Positions 1 to 11,722 of a stretch of 64,000 bases of DNA are shown here, piece after piece (position 1 is the first letter of the stretch; every line of letters begins with the position of its first letter). Location: assembly GCF_032062135.1 (NCBI RefSeq), contig NC_092866.1, positions 26,983,358 through 27,047,357 on the forward strand, read 5' to 3'. Below the pieces are notes generated by a model that was given only the letters and a program-made list of their open reading frames with translations, was not told the DNA's origin and ran no database searches. This DNA is from Pyxicephalus adspersus. Taxonomy: Eukaryota > Chordata > Amphibia > Anura > Pyxicephalidae. Both the position numbers and the translations under genes were made by a program.

Positions 1-780
1 GAAAGCGACTCTCTAGAAGAGCAACTAAACCCAGGTGATGGTGTATCTTGGAGTGACCTTCGATACCAGGAAAGGAAGGATATATCTTCAGCAAAGCAGA
101 ATAGCAAAAAGAGTTCTGTTTTTTCTTTCCAAGTCCAGAATAGTTCAGAGATGCATAACATTTCTGGAGCTCATGTCATTCTCAATTCCAGCGGTACCTT
201 GGGCCTGGTGACACATGCTCCAATTTTGATTCCTCGACCAATAGGACAGAGTCTCCATGAAACAGAATATTCTCCTACTACTTCCTGTCTGTAAAGATGT
301 GAAATAGTGGGCTTTAAAGTGAAATCTGGCCAAAAGTGTGGAAATTTCTCAGAACCCTTGGACCATTCTTACAACAGATGCCAGTCTCAAGGGCTGGGAA
401 GCCCACTGTCTGGGTCTTCAAGCACAAGGTCACGGGTTCCCTGCAGTATCAACACCTTCCATCATGTTGGAACTAATAGCAGCCTTGCAGGGATTTTGCC
501 AAAATTCTAGCAAACAAGCGGTAATTATTGCATAAGCAGAAAAACATCTCCAGGACCTTTCAGCAGCTTACTTAGAAGAAAATTGGCTGGCGGATCACCT
601 CAGAAGGTCTTTTCTATATCCCAATGAGTAGGCCCTAAAACCCTTGTTACCTGCGGCCAAAAATCCTTTATATAGGGAAATCTGGTAATTGATCTAATGA
701 CATCACTAACCAACACCTAGCTTCCGCAGTTTGTTCGAGATTCAACTGCCCTCAAGCAGTAATCCAGAATGCGGTAATTT
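1..780 (+). mobile_element. DIRS-like retrotransposon remnant (RT end and RNase H region)
   Basis: Broken plus-strand reading frames give conserved blocks of a tyrosine-recombinase (DIRS-type) retrotransposon polyprotein. A YLGVTFDT block near 40-75 is the end of the reverse transcriptase, a VPWAW block lies near 195-210, and WTILTTDASLKGWEAH near 358-405 is the RNase H start. SIMLELIAAL (about 455-490), an ENWLADHL block (about 580-600) and a LIDLMTSLTNT block (about 690-720) follow in the order seen in DIRS elements. Several stops and frameshifts are present, so it is dead. The element enters from outside the window; no tyrosine recombinase or termini were identified. It lies in presumed NRXN2 intron. 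Confidence 0.68.
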
Positions 781-2914
781 AAAAACTTTCTGTAAAACAG
801 CTAGTTGGAAATCTCATAATACCTTCATTCAGCATTAGAAACTGGACAAAGCTTCAAGCTCAGCTTCTCATTTTGGTTCTTCATAAGGCCTTGACTGAAA
901 ACCAGGAAAATAAATTTTTTTATTATACTTATATATACTTATATTTATTATACCCCCCCCCCTCCCCCCCATTCTTCTAAATTTTCTTGTTGCATACTTG
1001 TGACTGAACTAGGGAGCTATAAAGAGGAAGCTTTTTTAAGGTCATTGTTATTGGTCCTGGGGGTCAAAAAGGGGCGGAGTAGACCCAACCGTGCACTTTC
1101 AGGAAGGGATGCCAGGAAAGGAAATTACTGGTAAGTATGATAACAATTTTACATTTTTTGTATCCCTGTTGCAGATTTTTCTCTCTCCCTGTCTGGTAAA
1201 ACTGTCAGTAGGACAATAATCAAGGATAAATCTTTTAAATGAGGCTCCTGATAGAAATAATTAGGGTTAATTACTAATTAAATAATGAATGAATTAAGGT
1301 TTTGGCCTGACACACACTTTAAATAATCTGCTACTAAGTCCTTGGTGCCAGATACCATAGGAAACTCTCAGAGAAATTGACTACACAGAAGGTTTTTGGA
1401 GAGATCTTCCTAACAAAAAAATAAATCCTCAAAGCAGAGATAGAAGGCTTTGGATAGATCCTTCTAAAACATTAAATTTTTAGCTCTTCGGTTTAATATT
1501 TTAAATTAATATTTTATTTATATTAAGTGTGCATGTGTGTGTGGAGAGGGTGGGGGTGGTAAAGAAGGAAGGAATAAAAAATTTAGTTAGATTGGTACTT
1601 GGCTCTGCGATTGCTGGCTAGCCCAACACCATCAGTTTGGTAATTTGAATTATTACAGATATTAGTGATATCAGTGTGTGGTCTTAATTTTGTAAATATT
1701 TGCTCTGTCAAGACTCAGCAGCTTGCCTAAACCAATTAGTTTAATCCAACAGTAGAAGATTCAATTCTGGTTTATTTTAAAAGAAAGTCAGGGGGTACTC
1801 ATTGGCTTTGGATAGTCATTTGCAGATTGACAAATATCTGTCACATATCTCCCCACTTCCCTGGCTGTCCTGAACCCTTTTTGTGATAAGAACTTCTATA
1901 TGTTGTTGATAGTTGATTGAAAGTATCCAATCTGGAATGTAAACTCAATAGCAATAAATTCTTGTGGGTGCTATCTGTGCCTAGGCCTGGACTCTGAAGC
2001 CTGAAAATACTTTGCAACTTTCTTAGAGTCTCTTCCTTGAAACGGGTGCAGTGGGTGTTAGAGTTTCGACAGGTAGCAGATACATCCCTGCTTCCAGCAC
2101 CAAAGGCTTTGTACGAGCAGCTGGTTTAACTCAGAGTTATACAAATTGGCTTCCTCTCCCTCTACTCTGCTGGAGCTAGTTCTGTTAATTTGGCTTTGTA
2201 GGGTGCGTGCAAAAGAATGGCTACCAAGTAGAAATCAGTAGTTATAATGCAACATATGAAAATTACATTTTTTAAGCACAGCAAAAAGAAAATGGGACTC
2301 TGATGGACATCCAAAGATTGTCACTGTGACAGATGAATGTTCAAATGCTGTACACACAATGCTGTTCTGTTTAATAGAGAGGGGAAGGTGAGTGAGCAGC
2401 ACCCCGGCAATGTCCCTTCTGCAATAAAGTAAACTTACCTGCCTGTTTGCAATTTTTTAAGCACACTCACTTAACCTTGTTCCTCTGTGGGTGCCTCCTT
2501 CTTTTCTATCTTTGGCTAAATCTTTGGCCATCTGCACGCTCACGGTAGTTCATTCATACCCAGTATCAAACGTTATGCCAGGATAGCTATGCCACAATGG
2601 CTGTGTACTTTACAGAAAAGACTGTGAACCGACATATACTATATGTGTGTTTTATTGCAGAAAGGACATCGCCTGTCAGTTCTGCAAAACAACTGGTATG
2701 CTCCCAATTTTTTATTTTGAAACTATACTTCCACTTTAATTGTGGGTCAGGCAGCACAACTGAGTCCTTTGACTGTTTCCCCTATCCTAGGGAAGCAATT
2801 GCTCGGGTTTTCAATGAATGGAATGTGCATTTCCCTACAGCCCCTCTTCATCTGGACTCACACCCCCCACCTTATCTTGCATCCCAGGAATGGAAACTTA
2901 TGACAAAGAGAATA
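781..2914. other. Intronic stretch without recognised genes
   Basis: AT-rich non-coding sequence. It contains a C-run at about 952-970. The segment near 1060-1140, with a GC-rich patch ending in a GGTAAGTATGATAA-like sequence, might be a DIRS terminus, but I could not pair it with another copy. The open frame that begins at 2597 runs into the interspersed repeat at 2915-3062 and shows no protein-family signal. Confidence 0.5.
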
Positions 2915-3062
2915 GATTGTAAGCTCTTCGGGGCAGGGTCCTCTCCTCCTATATCACTGTCTGTATTAGTCTGTCATTTGCAATCTCTATTTAATGTACA
3001 GCGCTGCGTAATATGTAGGCGCTATATAAATCCTGTTTATTAATAATATTAATAATAATAAA
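2915..3062 (+). repeat. L2-like LINE/SINE 3' tail with (TAA)n end
   Basis: The sequence has the layout of the 3' tail shared by L2 LINEs and L2-mobilised SINEs. It runs GATTGTAAGCTCTTCGGGGC, then CAGCGCTGCGTAATATG, then GGCGCTATATAAAT, and ends in an ATTAATAATAATAA microsatellite. A short reverse-strand relative lies at 30181-30245. The exact family needs a repeat library. Confidence 0.6.
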
Positions 3063-4138
3063 AGAGGATGCTTCCCTATCTCAGCCAGGGCCACTGGGCA
3101 CTTCTACCTGGGGTTGACATGGGGAGATCAGCAGCCCTTTCTGTTCAACTTTCTCCTCCTCCTGTGACTCTAGGCAGCCAGTAGGGATATTGTCACTGAT
3201 GAAGGTCTTGTCGCAACTTACCATTTTTCTTAAAATACAGTACACATATTCCGAATTTACAGTTACTCCTAAGGGGTAAAGCACACTAATTATACATATT
3301 GTCTAATCTGCACATATTTATTAACATAGCTAATGACAGCTCTCTTTCATATAAGATATCATTGATATATAAATATCATTGAATTTCACATGTAGGGACT
3401 TTACTAATGAGTTTGTTTTCAGGTAGATTGGCACCTCATTCACAACAAACAAGAAACAAACTGAAGATAGGTAAGGCTCTAGAAAATAAGAACACATTTT
3501 CTTCTAATCCAGCAGCACTGTAAGCTTAGGTCGTTGGTAGGGATCCATTGAACTACTAAGATCATCACACGAGAAAGGCTGGAAGAAGAAATAAACTTTG
3601 CATTGGACATGTGTAACTATACCAAAAAGTAAAGGATTAGCCCTCTCTTTTGATAGTTAAAAGGTGTCCCTGCATATGGGATGGCAAAGCTTCAATCCAG
3701 TCAGAAGGCCCATTCTTACCTCTGGTGTTTCACCACCAGAAGCACCTATACCCACAAACCAAAAAAAGCGCAGGGACATTAGTGTGTAAGGTGGTAGGGA
3801 ACAGGTGGAATTGGCTCCTTAGACAGGGTGTCCCATGGTTTGACTACGAAGGCCCTAGATAGGTATGTAGCTCCCAGGCTAAGGTGTTTTATTAGCTATT
3901 TTATTTAGCTAATACAGTTTTCTTAGGTGACTCATGTTTGGCTCAACTTGAGTTACCAAAAAGCCAATGGGGGGGGGGAGGTGCTGCTGAGGTATTCAAC
4001 TCATGGTACCCTTCTTGATGATTATAAACAAGCAGGATAAATCATAAACCTGTGAAATGAAAAATTTCCTACTTCTCCATTCTGCCTTCTAAGCTCTATA
4101 CCCTTCCCCCTTTTTTAAAATAGCTCAATGATCCACAG
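3063..4138. other. Intronic stretch without recognised features
   Basis: No coding or repeat signal recognised apart from a G-run at about 3969-3978. Short open frames here are not conserved-looking. Confidence 0.45.
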
Positions 4139-4339
4139 CAGTGTTTCTTGAGTGTTTTAACACAGGGGAACCCCTGAAAGTTGGCCGCCCTAGATTGTTG
4201 GCTATTGGTAAGAATGTCACCCTTATTGATTACCAAAAAGTCTTTGATATTTGTTAAACTGAACTCAAGGACTCAAGGAACCCCTAGCAACATTTGGCGG
4301 AACCCTAGGGTTCCATGAAACCCTGGTTGGGAAACACTG
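4139..4339. mobile_element. hAT-type MITE (201 bp) with 8-bp target duplication
   Basis: The element starts CAGTGTTTC and ends GAAACACTG, perfect 9-bp terminal inverted repeats with weaker complementarity further in (AGGGTTCCATGAAACCCTGG near the right end). The flanks ATCCACAG (4131-4138) and GTCCACAT (4340-4347) match at 6 of 8 positions, as expected for a decayed 8-bp hAT duplication. It has no coding capacity, so it would have been mobilised in trans. Confidence 0.75.
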
Positions 4340-5011
4340 GTCCACATACATTTGGTGGCCTAAAAATGCCATTTTGGTGCATTTGGCTGCTATGATTACT
4401 ATCTAGAACATAGATCAATGATGTTCAGAACTAGAATTTCTAGAACCCAGAAATAATTTAGTGCCAAACCCCGAAGTTATAAAACTCTTCAGTGCAAGAC
4501 TCCTCTCCCCCCTTTAAGTGCATTACACCCACAAATTCAAACAAACCCCTTTATTTGCAGACCACCTTATTTTTTGCAAGTCTCCTTATTAGTGACAATC
4601 ATCTCCTCAGTGACTCCCCCCCCCCCAATGACAAACCCCCAATCAGTACAGACAATCCCAATTTGTATGCAGACATCCCCCTCCTTTGTGACATTTTTTA
4701 TTATCTGTTTTAGGTTTACACTGGGATGTGCACGATTGGTGGAATGGATGGAGATTTACAGGTGGTAGGGGCCATAATCCGTATGCAGACCCACTTGGAG
4801 GAGCAATAATACCCAGGTCTGGGGGTGGAATAGGGACCTAACTCCCCAATCCCCAGCAATAACTGCTTCTTGCTGTAGAATTATATACAGGCTCCCTCCA
4901 CCTGTCACTATCCATGTGTTCTGTCTTCCAACAGTGATGTAGGAGGAACATTAAGTAAAATGCTGTGTAATATGTATGGGCTTGCATGAAATGTTTTGTC
5001 TAGGGGAAACT
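4340..5011. other. Intronic stretch without recognised features
   Basis: Includes a C-rich low-complexity patch at about 4614-4626. Nothing else recognised. Confidence 0.45.
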
Positions 5012-5014
5012 TTA

Positions 5015-5345
5015 AGCTGCGTACACACCTGCAATTTTTCTCGTTGGAAAGGATCTTTCACGATCCTTTCCAACGAGAAAAGACTGCACGATGCATGAAC
5101 GATGCTGTACATACAGCACCGTTCATGCTCTATGGAGAGGGGAGGGGGAGAGCGACGGAGCGGCACCCTGCTGCGCGCTCTCCCCTTCCCTTTCATTAGG
5201 ATCGGTCGTCGTCCATCGTCCATGGATCCGCCAGGACGGTCGTCGGACGATGGACGACGACCGACTGTACACACGGCAGATTTTCGCCCGATAATTGGCT
5301 GATACCGATTATCGGGCGAGAAAAATTTGCCGTGTGTACGCAGCT
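5015..5345. mobile_element. CpG-rich Harbinger-like MITE, copy A (331 bp)
   Basis: Terminal inverted repeats AGCTGCGTACACAC and GTGTGTACGCAGCT are flanked on both sides by TTA (5012-5014 and 5346-5348), the 3-bp TWA target duplication typical of PIF/Harbinger. The interior is much richer in CpG than the surroundings and contains nested palindromes, for example around 5041-5082 and a CGTCGTCCATCGTC pair around 5205-5265. It shares the terminal 30-35 bp with copies at 44232 and 53078, but its interior differs, so it is a separate subfamily. Confidence 0.7.
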
Positions 5346-5348
5346 TTA

Positions 5349-7187
5349 GGTGTGAGCCTGGAGAAAGTGTATTACCTTTGTCAGTTTATATTTTTGGATA
5401 CTTTCTTTGAATATGCAATTAGAAAGAGCAGGTCATTTTGCAGTTTCCTGTGTCAGTCTAAGGAATGGACTGGAGTTTTCCTTTGGCTCTATTTTGTCCT
5501 AATTCGACATAATGTTTATTACAAGCTGGGGACGGTGGAGTGGGAGTAGGTAAAAATAGGGGGGATTGGGGATTCTCAAGAAGAAATGGGGTCCGGTTTA
5601 ATGAGAGAAAATGTTTGTGTGATGTTAATAGAGTTGGTAGCTAGAAACTCTCCTCTGAATAATTTCCAGACATAAGAACAGGACTCCCCAGATAAGGAAA
5701 TAGGCTAACAATGGGGATGATTTACTAAAAGTGTCAAGGCTGTTCACTTAGCGAAGTGAATTATCACACTGCATGGGATAATTCCCTTTGTTTAGTGAGT
5801 GTTAAAGGTATTCTTCAAAGAATACCCAAACATGTAAAAGGATTGTTAGAACATAGTGGATAGCTGAAGTTAGCAGAGCTGTACCAAATTTACTGGGCTA
5901 AATGACATTGTAGCCCAGGCTTTGGTGTCCAAGGTCCTGTTAGATCTCTATTTGTAAAGAAGGATGTTACTTCCATCTATTCTATATGGCACTGGACAAC
6001 ACATATTTGTTTTGCATACAGTTAAAAAGGGATATGATCTGGTGTCCTACCAAAACCTTGTATAGCCCAACAGAATACCCAGGGGTGGTAGCATCCAATG
6101 ACTAAAGGGTAGGGAACATAAGGGTATAAACATATAAAACAGGTACAAATATCACTCCAATAGCCATAGTCTGAATACTCCAGTGTAAAAACAATTCTAC
6201 TCTGAACTCCTGGTAGAGACACTAGTGCTCATTAGAGATTACATCCTGTTTCCACAAATAGTGAAGTCTTGGATCCCTATTACCACAGCTGTGGGACCAC
6301 CGCACACCAGTATTCTGCATTAAAAGTATAAACAAGACTATGTTAACTTTAAGATTAAAATTTAAATAGTATTAATACTGACCTGAATGTTCAATTATAC
6401 TGCTATTCAATGCTATTCCTTTATGCAAAACCAATATTTTTAAGGCAAACACTTTTTTCCATGTGGTTGTCAAACTGATTCATGTGTTTCCTAATTGTTT
6501 TTTTGTTTATATATCTGTTATTTATTTAGTCCTATAATACTTTTTTAATATACTGAATCTGCCCTCAACATTCCATTAGGATATATCTTTATCACAATAC
6601 AAAATGCTGACAGTGCTTTCTAGGGGTTGCCATGGTAATGGTGCAGTAATTTCCAAGGTTAGAAAAAGCCTCTGAGAATTGTATTTATTTCTGCCTTCTT
6701 CTTAAGCTAAGTGGAGGTATTACTGCTAGATAATGCTTTGATGTATATATCCTAAACGGTGAAAGTCTTTCCAGGCTGAGTTTTAGAGTCTAGAAATGAA
6801 TAAAACCCAATTTCAAGTCACACTTAATTTGTCATAGAACATAGTGAGATCTAATTTTATTGTTATTAGTGTTATTAATATTAATATAAGTGTTTGAATT
6901 AGCATAATCAGTTATAGTTATAGGTATATATACACTGACATGAAGATGTTTTAAGCCAAGATATGTGTCAGAGAAGAGTTTGAATAGGGGATATAGCCTC
7001 CTGAATGCCCTAAAATGCTCAAAATGCCCCATTCATGTGATGGAACATTCATAATAATTTCTGAGTTAGTTTGGTGTTTGGGAGGTGTTTTTAGGTGTTT
7101 TGGGACATTTTAACACTTTCCAAACAAGAAAACACCCTGGTGTAGACTGGCCTATTGGAATGAATGGGAATTTTCAAACACCAATAT
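5349..7187. other. Intronic stretch, probably old repeats
   Basis: AT-rich sequence with no coding signal. Segments near 5720-5830 and 7080-7180 look like old, unclassified interspersed-repeat fragments, but I cannot define their ends. Confidence 0.4.
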
Positions 7188-7540
7188 TTAAAGGGGAACT
7201 AAACTAAAAACTGGCCAAAAAAATACACTTACCTTTAATCCCGCAGGGCAGCCTGATCCATCCGGGGGTGTTTTGCATCAGGTCCCGCGTCGTCCCTGCA
7301 TCCGTCCTGGAACCGGCGCTGCCATCTTCGTCTCTCCTTCCAGGCTCTTCATCCTACGTCACCCGACTCAGCTGTGAGACCGGGTAATGTAGGATGGGAA
7401 AAAACTTTTTTTTTCTCTTTGTGCGAAAAGGCTCCTTCTGCGCATGCCCGAGCAAAAGGAGGACCCAAAAGCCTCCCAGGATGCGTGACGTAGCTATCCT
7501 GGGAGGCTCTGCGTTCCCATTCATTCTCAATTGCCTAGCC
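7188..7540. mobile_element. Kolobok/T2-like transposon fragment, one terminus visible
   Basis: TTAA (7188-7191) is followed by AGGGGAACTAAACT, the kind of terminus and target described for T2/Kolobok elements of Xenopus. The interior is GC- and CpG-rich and carries a hairpin around 7470-7508 (CCTCCCAGGATGCG facing ATCCTGGGAGG). No matching right terminus was found before the hAT end at 7541, so the copy is truncated there or the hAT element inserted into it. It has no transposase reading frame. Confidence 0.5.
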
Positions 7541-8100
7541 CAGAGGTAGGCAAACTCTGGCCTTTAGGCCAGATACAGGCTAGCTAGTATTCCAGTCCGG
7601 CCTAATGCCCCCCTAGTTATTTATTATTGGATCCTAATTGAATTGATGCGTTATTGCGAGTTCCCACAATAACATCCAGTTCCCGCACAGAAACCCCAAT
7701 TACCATGCCTAAAGAGCAAAAGCAACGCACAGCTACCAGTCTCCTGAGGGTTGACCTTGAACGTCGTGTCTTCAACCCTGAATGGACTTACGAATTATTC
7801 TTCCTCCAACGTGGCAACAAAGCTCTGTGTTTAGTGTGCAACAACAACAACAGCACTTTCAAGGGGTTGAATCTCAAGGGGCATTTCGATGCCAAGCACG
7901 CACACACGTACAGGGACTACCCAGCTAATGAGCGGAAGACTGAGGCTGTTGCACCTAAAAAAAAAAATACAAACAACAGAATTTTTACTTTACATAAAAG
8001 GGTTTACATTACACTTTCATTAACTTACAAAATATACAGATAAAGACACACTGTTATTTACTTTTAAAGTGCCTTTGAACTTGGGAGGGATTCAATCAGT
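7541..8100 (+). mobile_element. hAT (Charlie/ZBED-like) transposon, 5' part
   Basis: The segment begins CAGAGGTAGGCAAACTCTGG, a hAT-style terminus, and carries the start of a transposase-like reading frame at 7705. The match to transposon structure ends in an A-rich stretch near 7955-7975. The right terminus and the RNase H-like catalytic domain are absent. I did not find a target duplication because the right end is missing. Confidence 0.55.
7705..8043 (+). CDS. Truncated hAT-derived protein with N-terminal BED-type zinc finger
   Basis: An open frame of about 112 codons from the ATG at 7705, chosen over the upstream in-frame ATG at 7654 because the family-like part starts MPKEQK. The segment RRVFNPEWTYELFF precedes CLVCNNNNSTFKG (CxxC) and the HFDAKHAHTY histidines, giving a C2H2/BED-like zinc-binding pattern as in hAT transposases and related domesticated genes (ZBED and GTF2IRD2-type proteins). 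In such proteins the finger binds the transposon ends. After the ANERK block the frame runs into an A-run and then apparently unrelated sequence, so the dimerisation and catalytic domains are missing. I read it as a dead transposase fragment, not a host gene. Confidence 0.6.
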   Translation: MPKEQKQRTATSLLRVDLERRVFNPEWTYELFFLQRGNKALCLVCNNNNSTFKGLNLKGHFDAKHAHTYRDYPANERKTEAVAPKKKNTNNRIFTLHKRVYITLSLTYKIYR

Positions 8101-8349
8101 GTAGGACAAGTTGATAGCACATCCTCTCCTCTTCTGAAAGCGTCCAATTACAGTCTGTTCTGGTCCAGCATCTCTGTCCTCCTCCTTACCTCTCTAAATG
8201 TTTTTTTGCAGCTTTTGGGGAGATGCAAAAGGTATTACTGTAGAGTGTTTTACTCTAGATCACATGTTTGAGCTGAAATTTTCAGTTACAGGAGAAGCTT
8301 TGGAAAGTAGGGGGAAGTTCTAGGGGTTCCCTATGAATGTTTGGGGCCT

Positions 8350-8520
8350 GGGCCATTGTGCATTTTGCCACCCCAAGTCTAAGCTTTGAGTCATGAATGC
8401 AAGTGTCACACACAGAAAAGGAACCTTCAATATTATTGGATCAAGCAGCTGGACTTCCACTAATGTGGTATATCTCATCAAATGTAACAATGTGTATATA
8501 TATTTTATTGGTAGTGCAGT
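8350..8520 (+). mobile_element. Penelope-like element scrap (start of GIY-YIG endonuclease)
   Basis: A short plus-strand frame reads GTFNIIGSSS, then TSTNVVYLIKC (about 8459-8485), then YIYFIGSAV. The VVYLIxC...Y(I/V)G arrangement is the beginning of the GIY-YIG endonuclease of Penelope-like retroelements. The glycine-tyrosine-glycine part is degraded and nothing else of the element is recognisable nearby. Confidence 0.55.
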
Positions 8521-10039
8521 TATACTTTATAGACTAATCATCATTCTTTTGCCTTTCCCATATACTGTAGAAATTACTTTTAAAATTTAAGAAACTGATA
8601 TAATGTGTTTCAAAGATGTGCTAAAAAGTTGTACTTTAACCAGCTGTGAACGCCTACTACAAATATATGAAAACATTTCCTTGATGTACTCAGGTTATGC
8701 TTAGTCTTTCTGCTGCACTGCCACTACTACTTCCTTTTGCCAATATATGAGTACAGCAGCTTTTTATATAAAAAATGTTCCTGAATAGTATTTATAAACT
8801 GCATTCAGATTGTAAATATAGATATAAAGCACCATTATTACTGTTGTGTCTTCTGCACATCAAAGGAATAAACTTTGACTTGCAGATTATGTCAGGTAAA
8901 GCTATCCCAATTTTTTTTCTTATAAAATTTGTTTCTGTTTAACACCTCAGTTTACCATAAACAGCCCTGAATAATTATTTCTTCCACTTCTCTCCTAATT
9001 TCCCCCAAAAATGTTATTTTTGTTTGTGTGTGTTTAGAGACCATCTAGAGAGGGCTTTCCTTGAATTCCTACCTTGCTGCCCTGGTGCACCAGTCAGAGC
9101 CAAGGTAGGGCATGGGCATCTGTTGCTGGCGGCAGGCATATGTTGGTGGCGACAAGCATCCATTTGAGTGCCTGCTAAGCCGTACCTTACAGTATAAAAA
9201 AAAGGTGTGGACTGGGTTTACAGTCTTACCTAATGCAGTGAGGAAACGTGCCTGCTTGTCTTGCTAGGCTGCTGTGCTTATACAAACTGTATGAATGTTA
9301 CAATAGTTTATAATGTAGGAGACTATACTAGGGATTGTGTAATACCACTTGTGCTGCTGCCACAGTTTATAAAACAGGGTTTCTAAGTACTTTTACAGTT
9401 TTACGCATCAGTTCTACAGAATAATCTGCAAAAATCATAAGGTGATGACTGTTTCAAAGCTGCATGTTCTTCCTTCTGTCACCGAAAGTTCAAACTTACA
9501 TTTGCATGCTTTGTAGTTCCAAAGCCAAGATGGAACTAGTCATTCCTTTTTAAGATTTTTTAAGCCAATAATAGTGAACACAAATCTGACCGTATTTTAT
9601 TCTGGGAAGTGAGTAAAGCATACATGCGAGGTCCAATACTTTCCTACCTCTCTGCAGAATGGAAACATTTAAAACAGCAATGTTCGCATGCAAGTCAAGA
9701 CCTGAGAAAAGTGCAGTCTAGATTGCAGTCAGTAACATATCAGCTCACAAAAAGTTGCAATGGCAATCTTCCAAGTGCAAATTTAAATTGTAGGAGCGAC
9801 AATGGGTTTTGTCCTATCATCAATAAACACAACTCAGTTACCATAACTGCATAAGTGCAAACAAACTTACATTCTCTCCTTAAAAGTTATTTGGCTCTAG
9901 GCATACAGCTTCAACGAAGGCCTTTGATCTAGATGATTACTGGTGGATTACTTCAAAATACTCCTGGAAGTTTTTTTTACCTACCCTTCACAATTTCTAC
10001 AATACTCTTTTGGAAAGGGCCTGGCCCCCCTGCCCTCCA
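8521..10039. other. Intronic stretch without recognised features
   Basis: No protein-family signal on either strand and no terminal repeats recognised. The 81-codon frame at 9609 has no features of a real gene. Confidence 0.4.
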
Positions 10040-10640
10040 GCCAAGAGGCACACCTACATGTCATACCTAAGAAGGACAGGGATCCACACTGCCTGTTTCA
10101 CATAGGCCCATTTTATTGATTAATAAAAATGTAAAGGTACTCTCTAGGTTGCTAGCTGAACGGGTGTCCCCTGTTATGCCCCGCTTATTTGCCCTTCTCA
10201 AGTAGATTTTTTTTTAGGGGCAGATCGGCTACAGACAATAATATGTTATTGCTTTGGAATACGCATCCACAGGAATAATTGGCCATTGTAACCCTGGATG
10301 ACAAGAAGTCCAAGACAATAATGTCCAGTTCACTTGTTTTTTTGAGGTGCTACAGGCAATGGGTTTTGATGAACATTTCCTAGTATCTCTTTACAAGTTA
10401 TACGCCTGCCCCACAGCTTCAGCTTGGGTTGCCACACCAGGTTTCCTCTTTATGGAAAGACCCATTTTTTCCCAAAGTCCCTTTGGCCCTAAGGAAGAGA
10501 ACACTCTCCCCTTCTATTAAATTTAGCTTTGAAACCACTGGCTAGATTTCTAGAAACTACTACTGACATGTCAGGGATTAGGTTTGGTAAAATGGATCTA
10601 TGTTCACCCATGTTTGCAGATTTTTTTTATTTTTTAACAT
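10040..10640 (+). mobile_element. L1 ORF2 reverse transcriptase fragment
   Basis: Several frames together give an L1-type RT order. HVIPKKDRDPH (about 10058-10090) corresponds to the IPK...YRPISLL block. A degraded LDDKK block near 10290 corresponds to motif A. FEVLQAMGFDEHFLVSLYKL (about 10340-10400) corresponds to the region after motif A. The downstream NHWLDF segment near 10530 resembles EPLA...I. Frameshifts and stops are frequent. The copy is 5'- and 3'-truncated and lies in presumed NRXN2 intron. Confidence 0.65.
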
Positions 10641-11354
10641 TTTGATTTTATTTTAAACTCATGTAATGGTATTCCCAAGATCCAGAAGATTTTAAAAAAT
10701 TTTTCTCAAATCACCACATTTATTTTTAAAGTGTACTTTCTTTTACTGGTCCTCATAACCCTTTACAGTTTTCATGTTACTTTAACAGTAGTTACATATG
10801 CCATCACTTACCTACGTTTCTAGATTGATAAGACCCCATTCTCTTTAAACTACCCTCCAATATTACATAGGATTTTTGCAGAAATGTGGGGATGGAAATC
10901 ATTGCCTCTGTCCCTCTAATCACCTGTTCAAAATGATTATCTTTGCTAGGCTTCTCTGCCATCTGCAAACCCTGCCACCTCTTCTCAAACATTCTGATGT
11001 CAAACATTAAAATATTGTCATGTCACGCTTTTTCTGGCAGAACAGGAAGCCATGCATTGCCTGTAAGGGGGAGAAAAGGTATGAAAGTACCTAACCTTCT
11101 GGTGTATAATTTACTGTATCTTGTTTGTATCTCTATGGTATTGATTGGATATAGGCCATATTGGTATACAGTACATGGACTTTGTAAGGAACTCCACAGG
11201 AAGATAGTGCGGGATCCCTAAGCAGCATGAGGTCTTCACCAGGGCACCCTGGAAGGGGTGATGGGCCAATAGCACTTTGCTGTTGAATGCCACCATGCCG
11301 CAACCCTCAACGTCACCCTACCTGAGGAGGAAGGCTGAAGCGACCTCATAGTGG
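10641..11354. other. Intronic stretch, unclassified
   Basis: AT-rich up to about 11000, then a moderately GC-rich part leading into the minisatellite at 11355. It could be the non-coding end of an LTR element, but I see no paired LTRs. Confidence 0.35.
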
Positions 11355-11570
11355 GGACAGGTGGCAGGCGAATACAGTCCAGGGCCAAGTGGGGGTCAGG
11401 GCAGACAGACGTGGTCAAGGTCCAGGCACAGGTCAGGGCAGGCGGTAGAAAGACGTGGTCAGATTCCAGGCACAGGTCAGACAGGCAACAGGTGAATGCA
11501 GTCCCGGGCCTAGTGAGGGTAAGGGCAGGCAGCAGACAGACAAGGTCAGATTCCAAGCACAGGTCAGGTC
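11355..11570. repeat. Imperfect GC-rich minisatellite
   Basis: Roughly three to four degenerate copies of a 40-60 bp unit built from GGCAGGC, AGACAGAC, GTGGTCAGATTCCAGG and CACAGGTCAGG. The core CAGGCACAGGTCAG recurs around 11423, 11468 and, in variant form, 11550. Open frames through it on both strands are a by-product of the repeat. Confidence 0.6.
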
Positions 11571-11668
11571 AAAAATCGTAAAGAAACAATGCAGAATATA
11601 AAGGTAGCTAGTGCAAAGTCACAGCAGCAGACACCATTACTGTTGAGGCTAAAGTAGCCTCTGTTCCT

Positions 11669-11722
11669 TTAAGGAGCTCTTCCTACATTGCCCTACATTA
11701 AGGAGCTCTTCCTACATTGCCC
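11669..11722. repeat. Tandem duplication, 29-bp unit
   Basis: The segment TTAAGGAGCTCTTCCTACAT plus TGCCC occurs twice back to back with a period of 29 bp, nearly identical. Confidence 0.8.

Noticed and set aside
2597..3043. 148-codon plus-strand open frame
   Set aside because: It runs through the L2-like repeat tail, shows no domain or composition bias of a real protein, and has no splice context.
5015..5345. Several overlapping Arg/Asp-rich frames suggesting a compact gene cluster
   Set aside because: They come from the CpG-rich palindromic MITE, which has clear inverted ends and target duplication.
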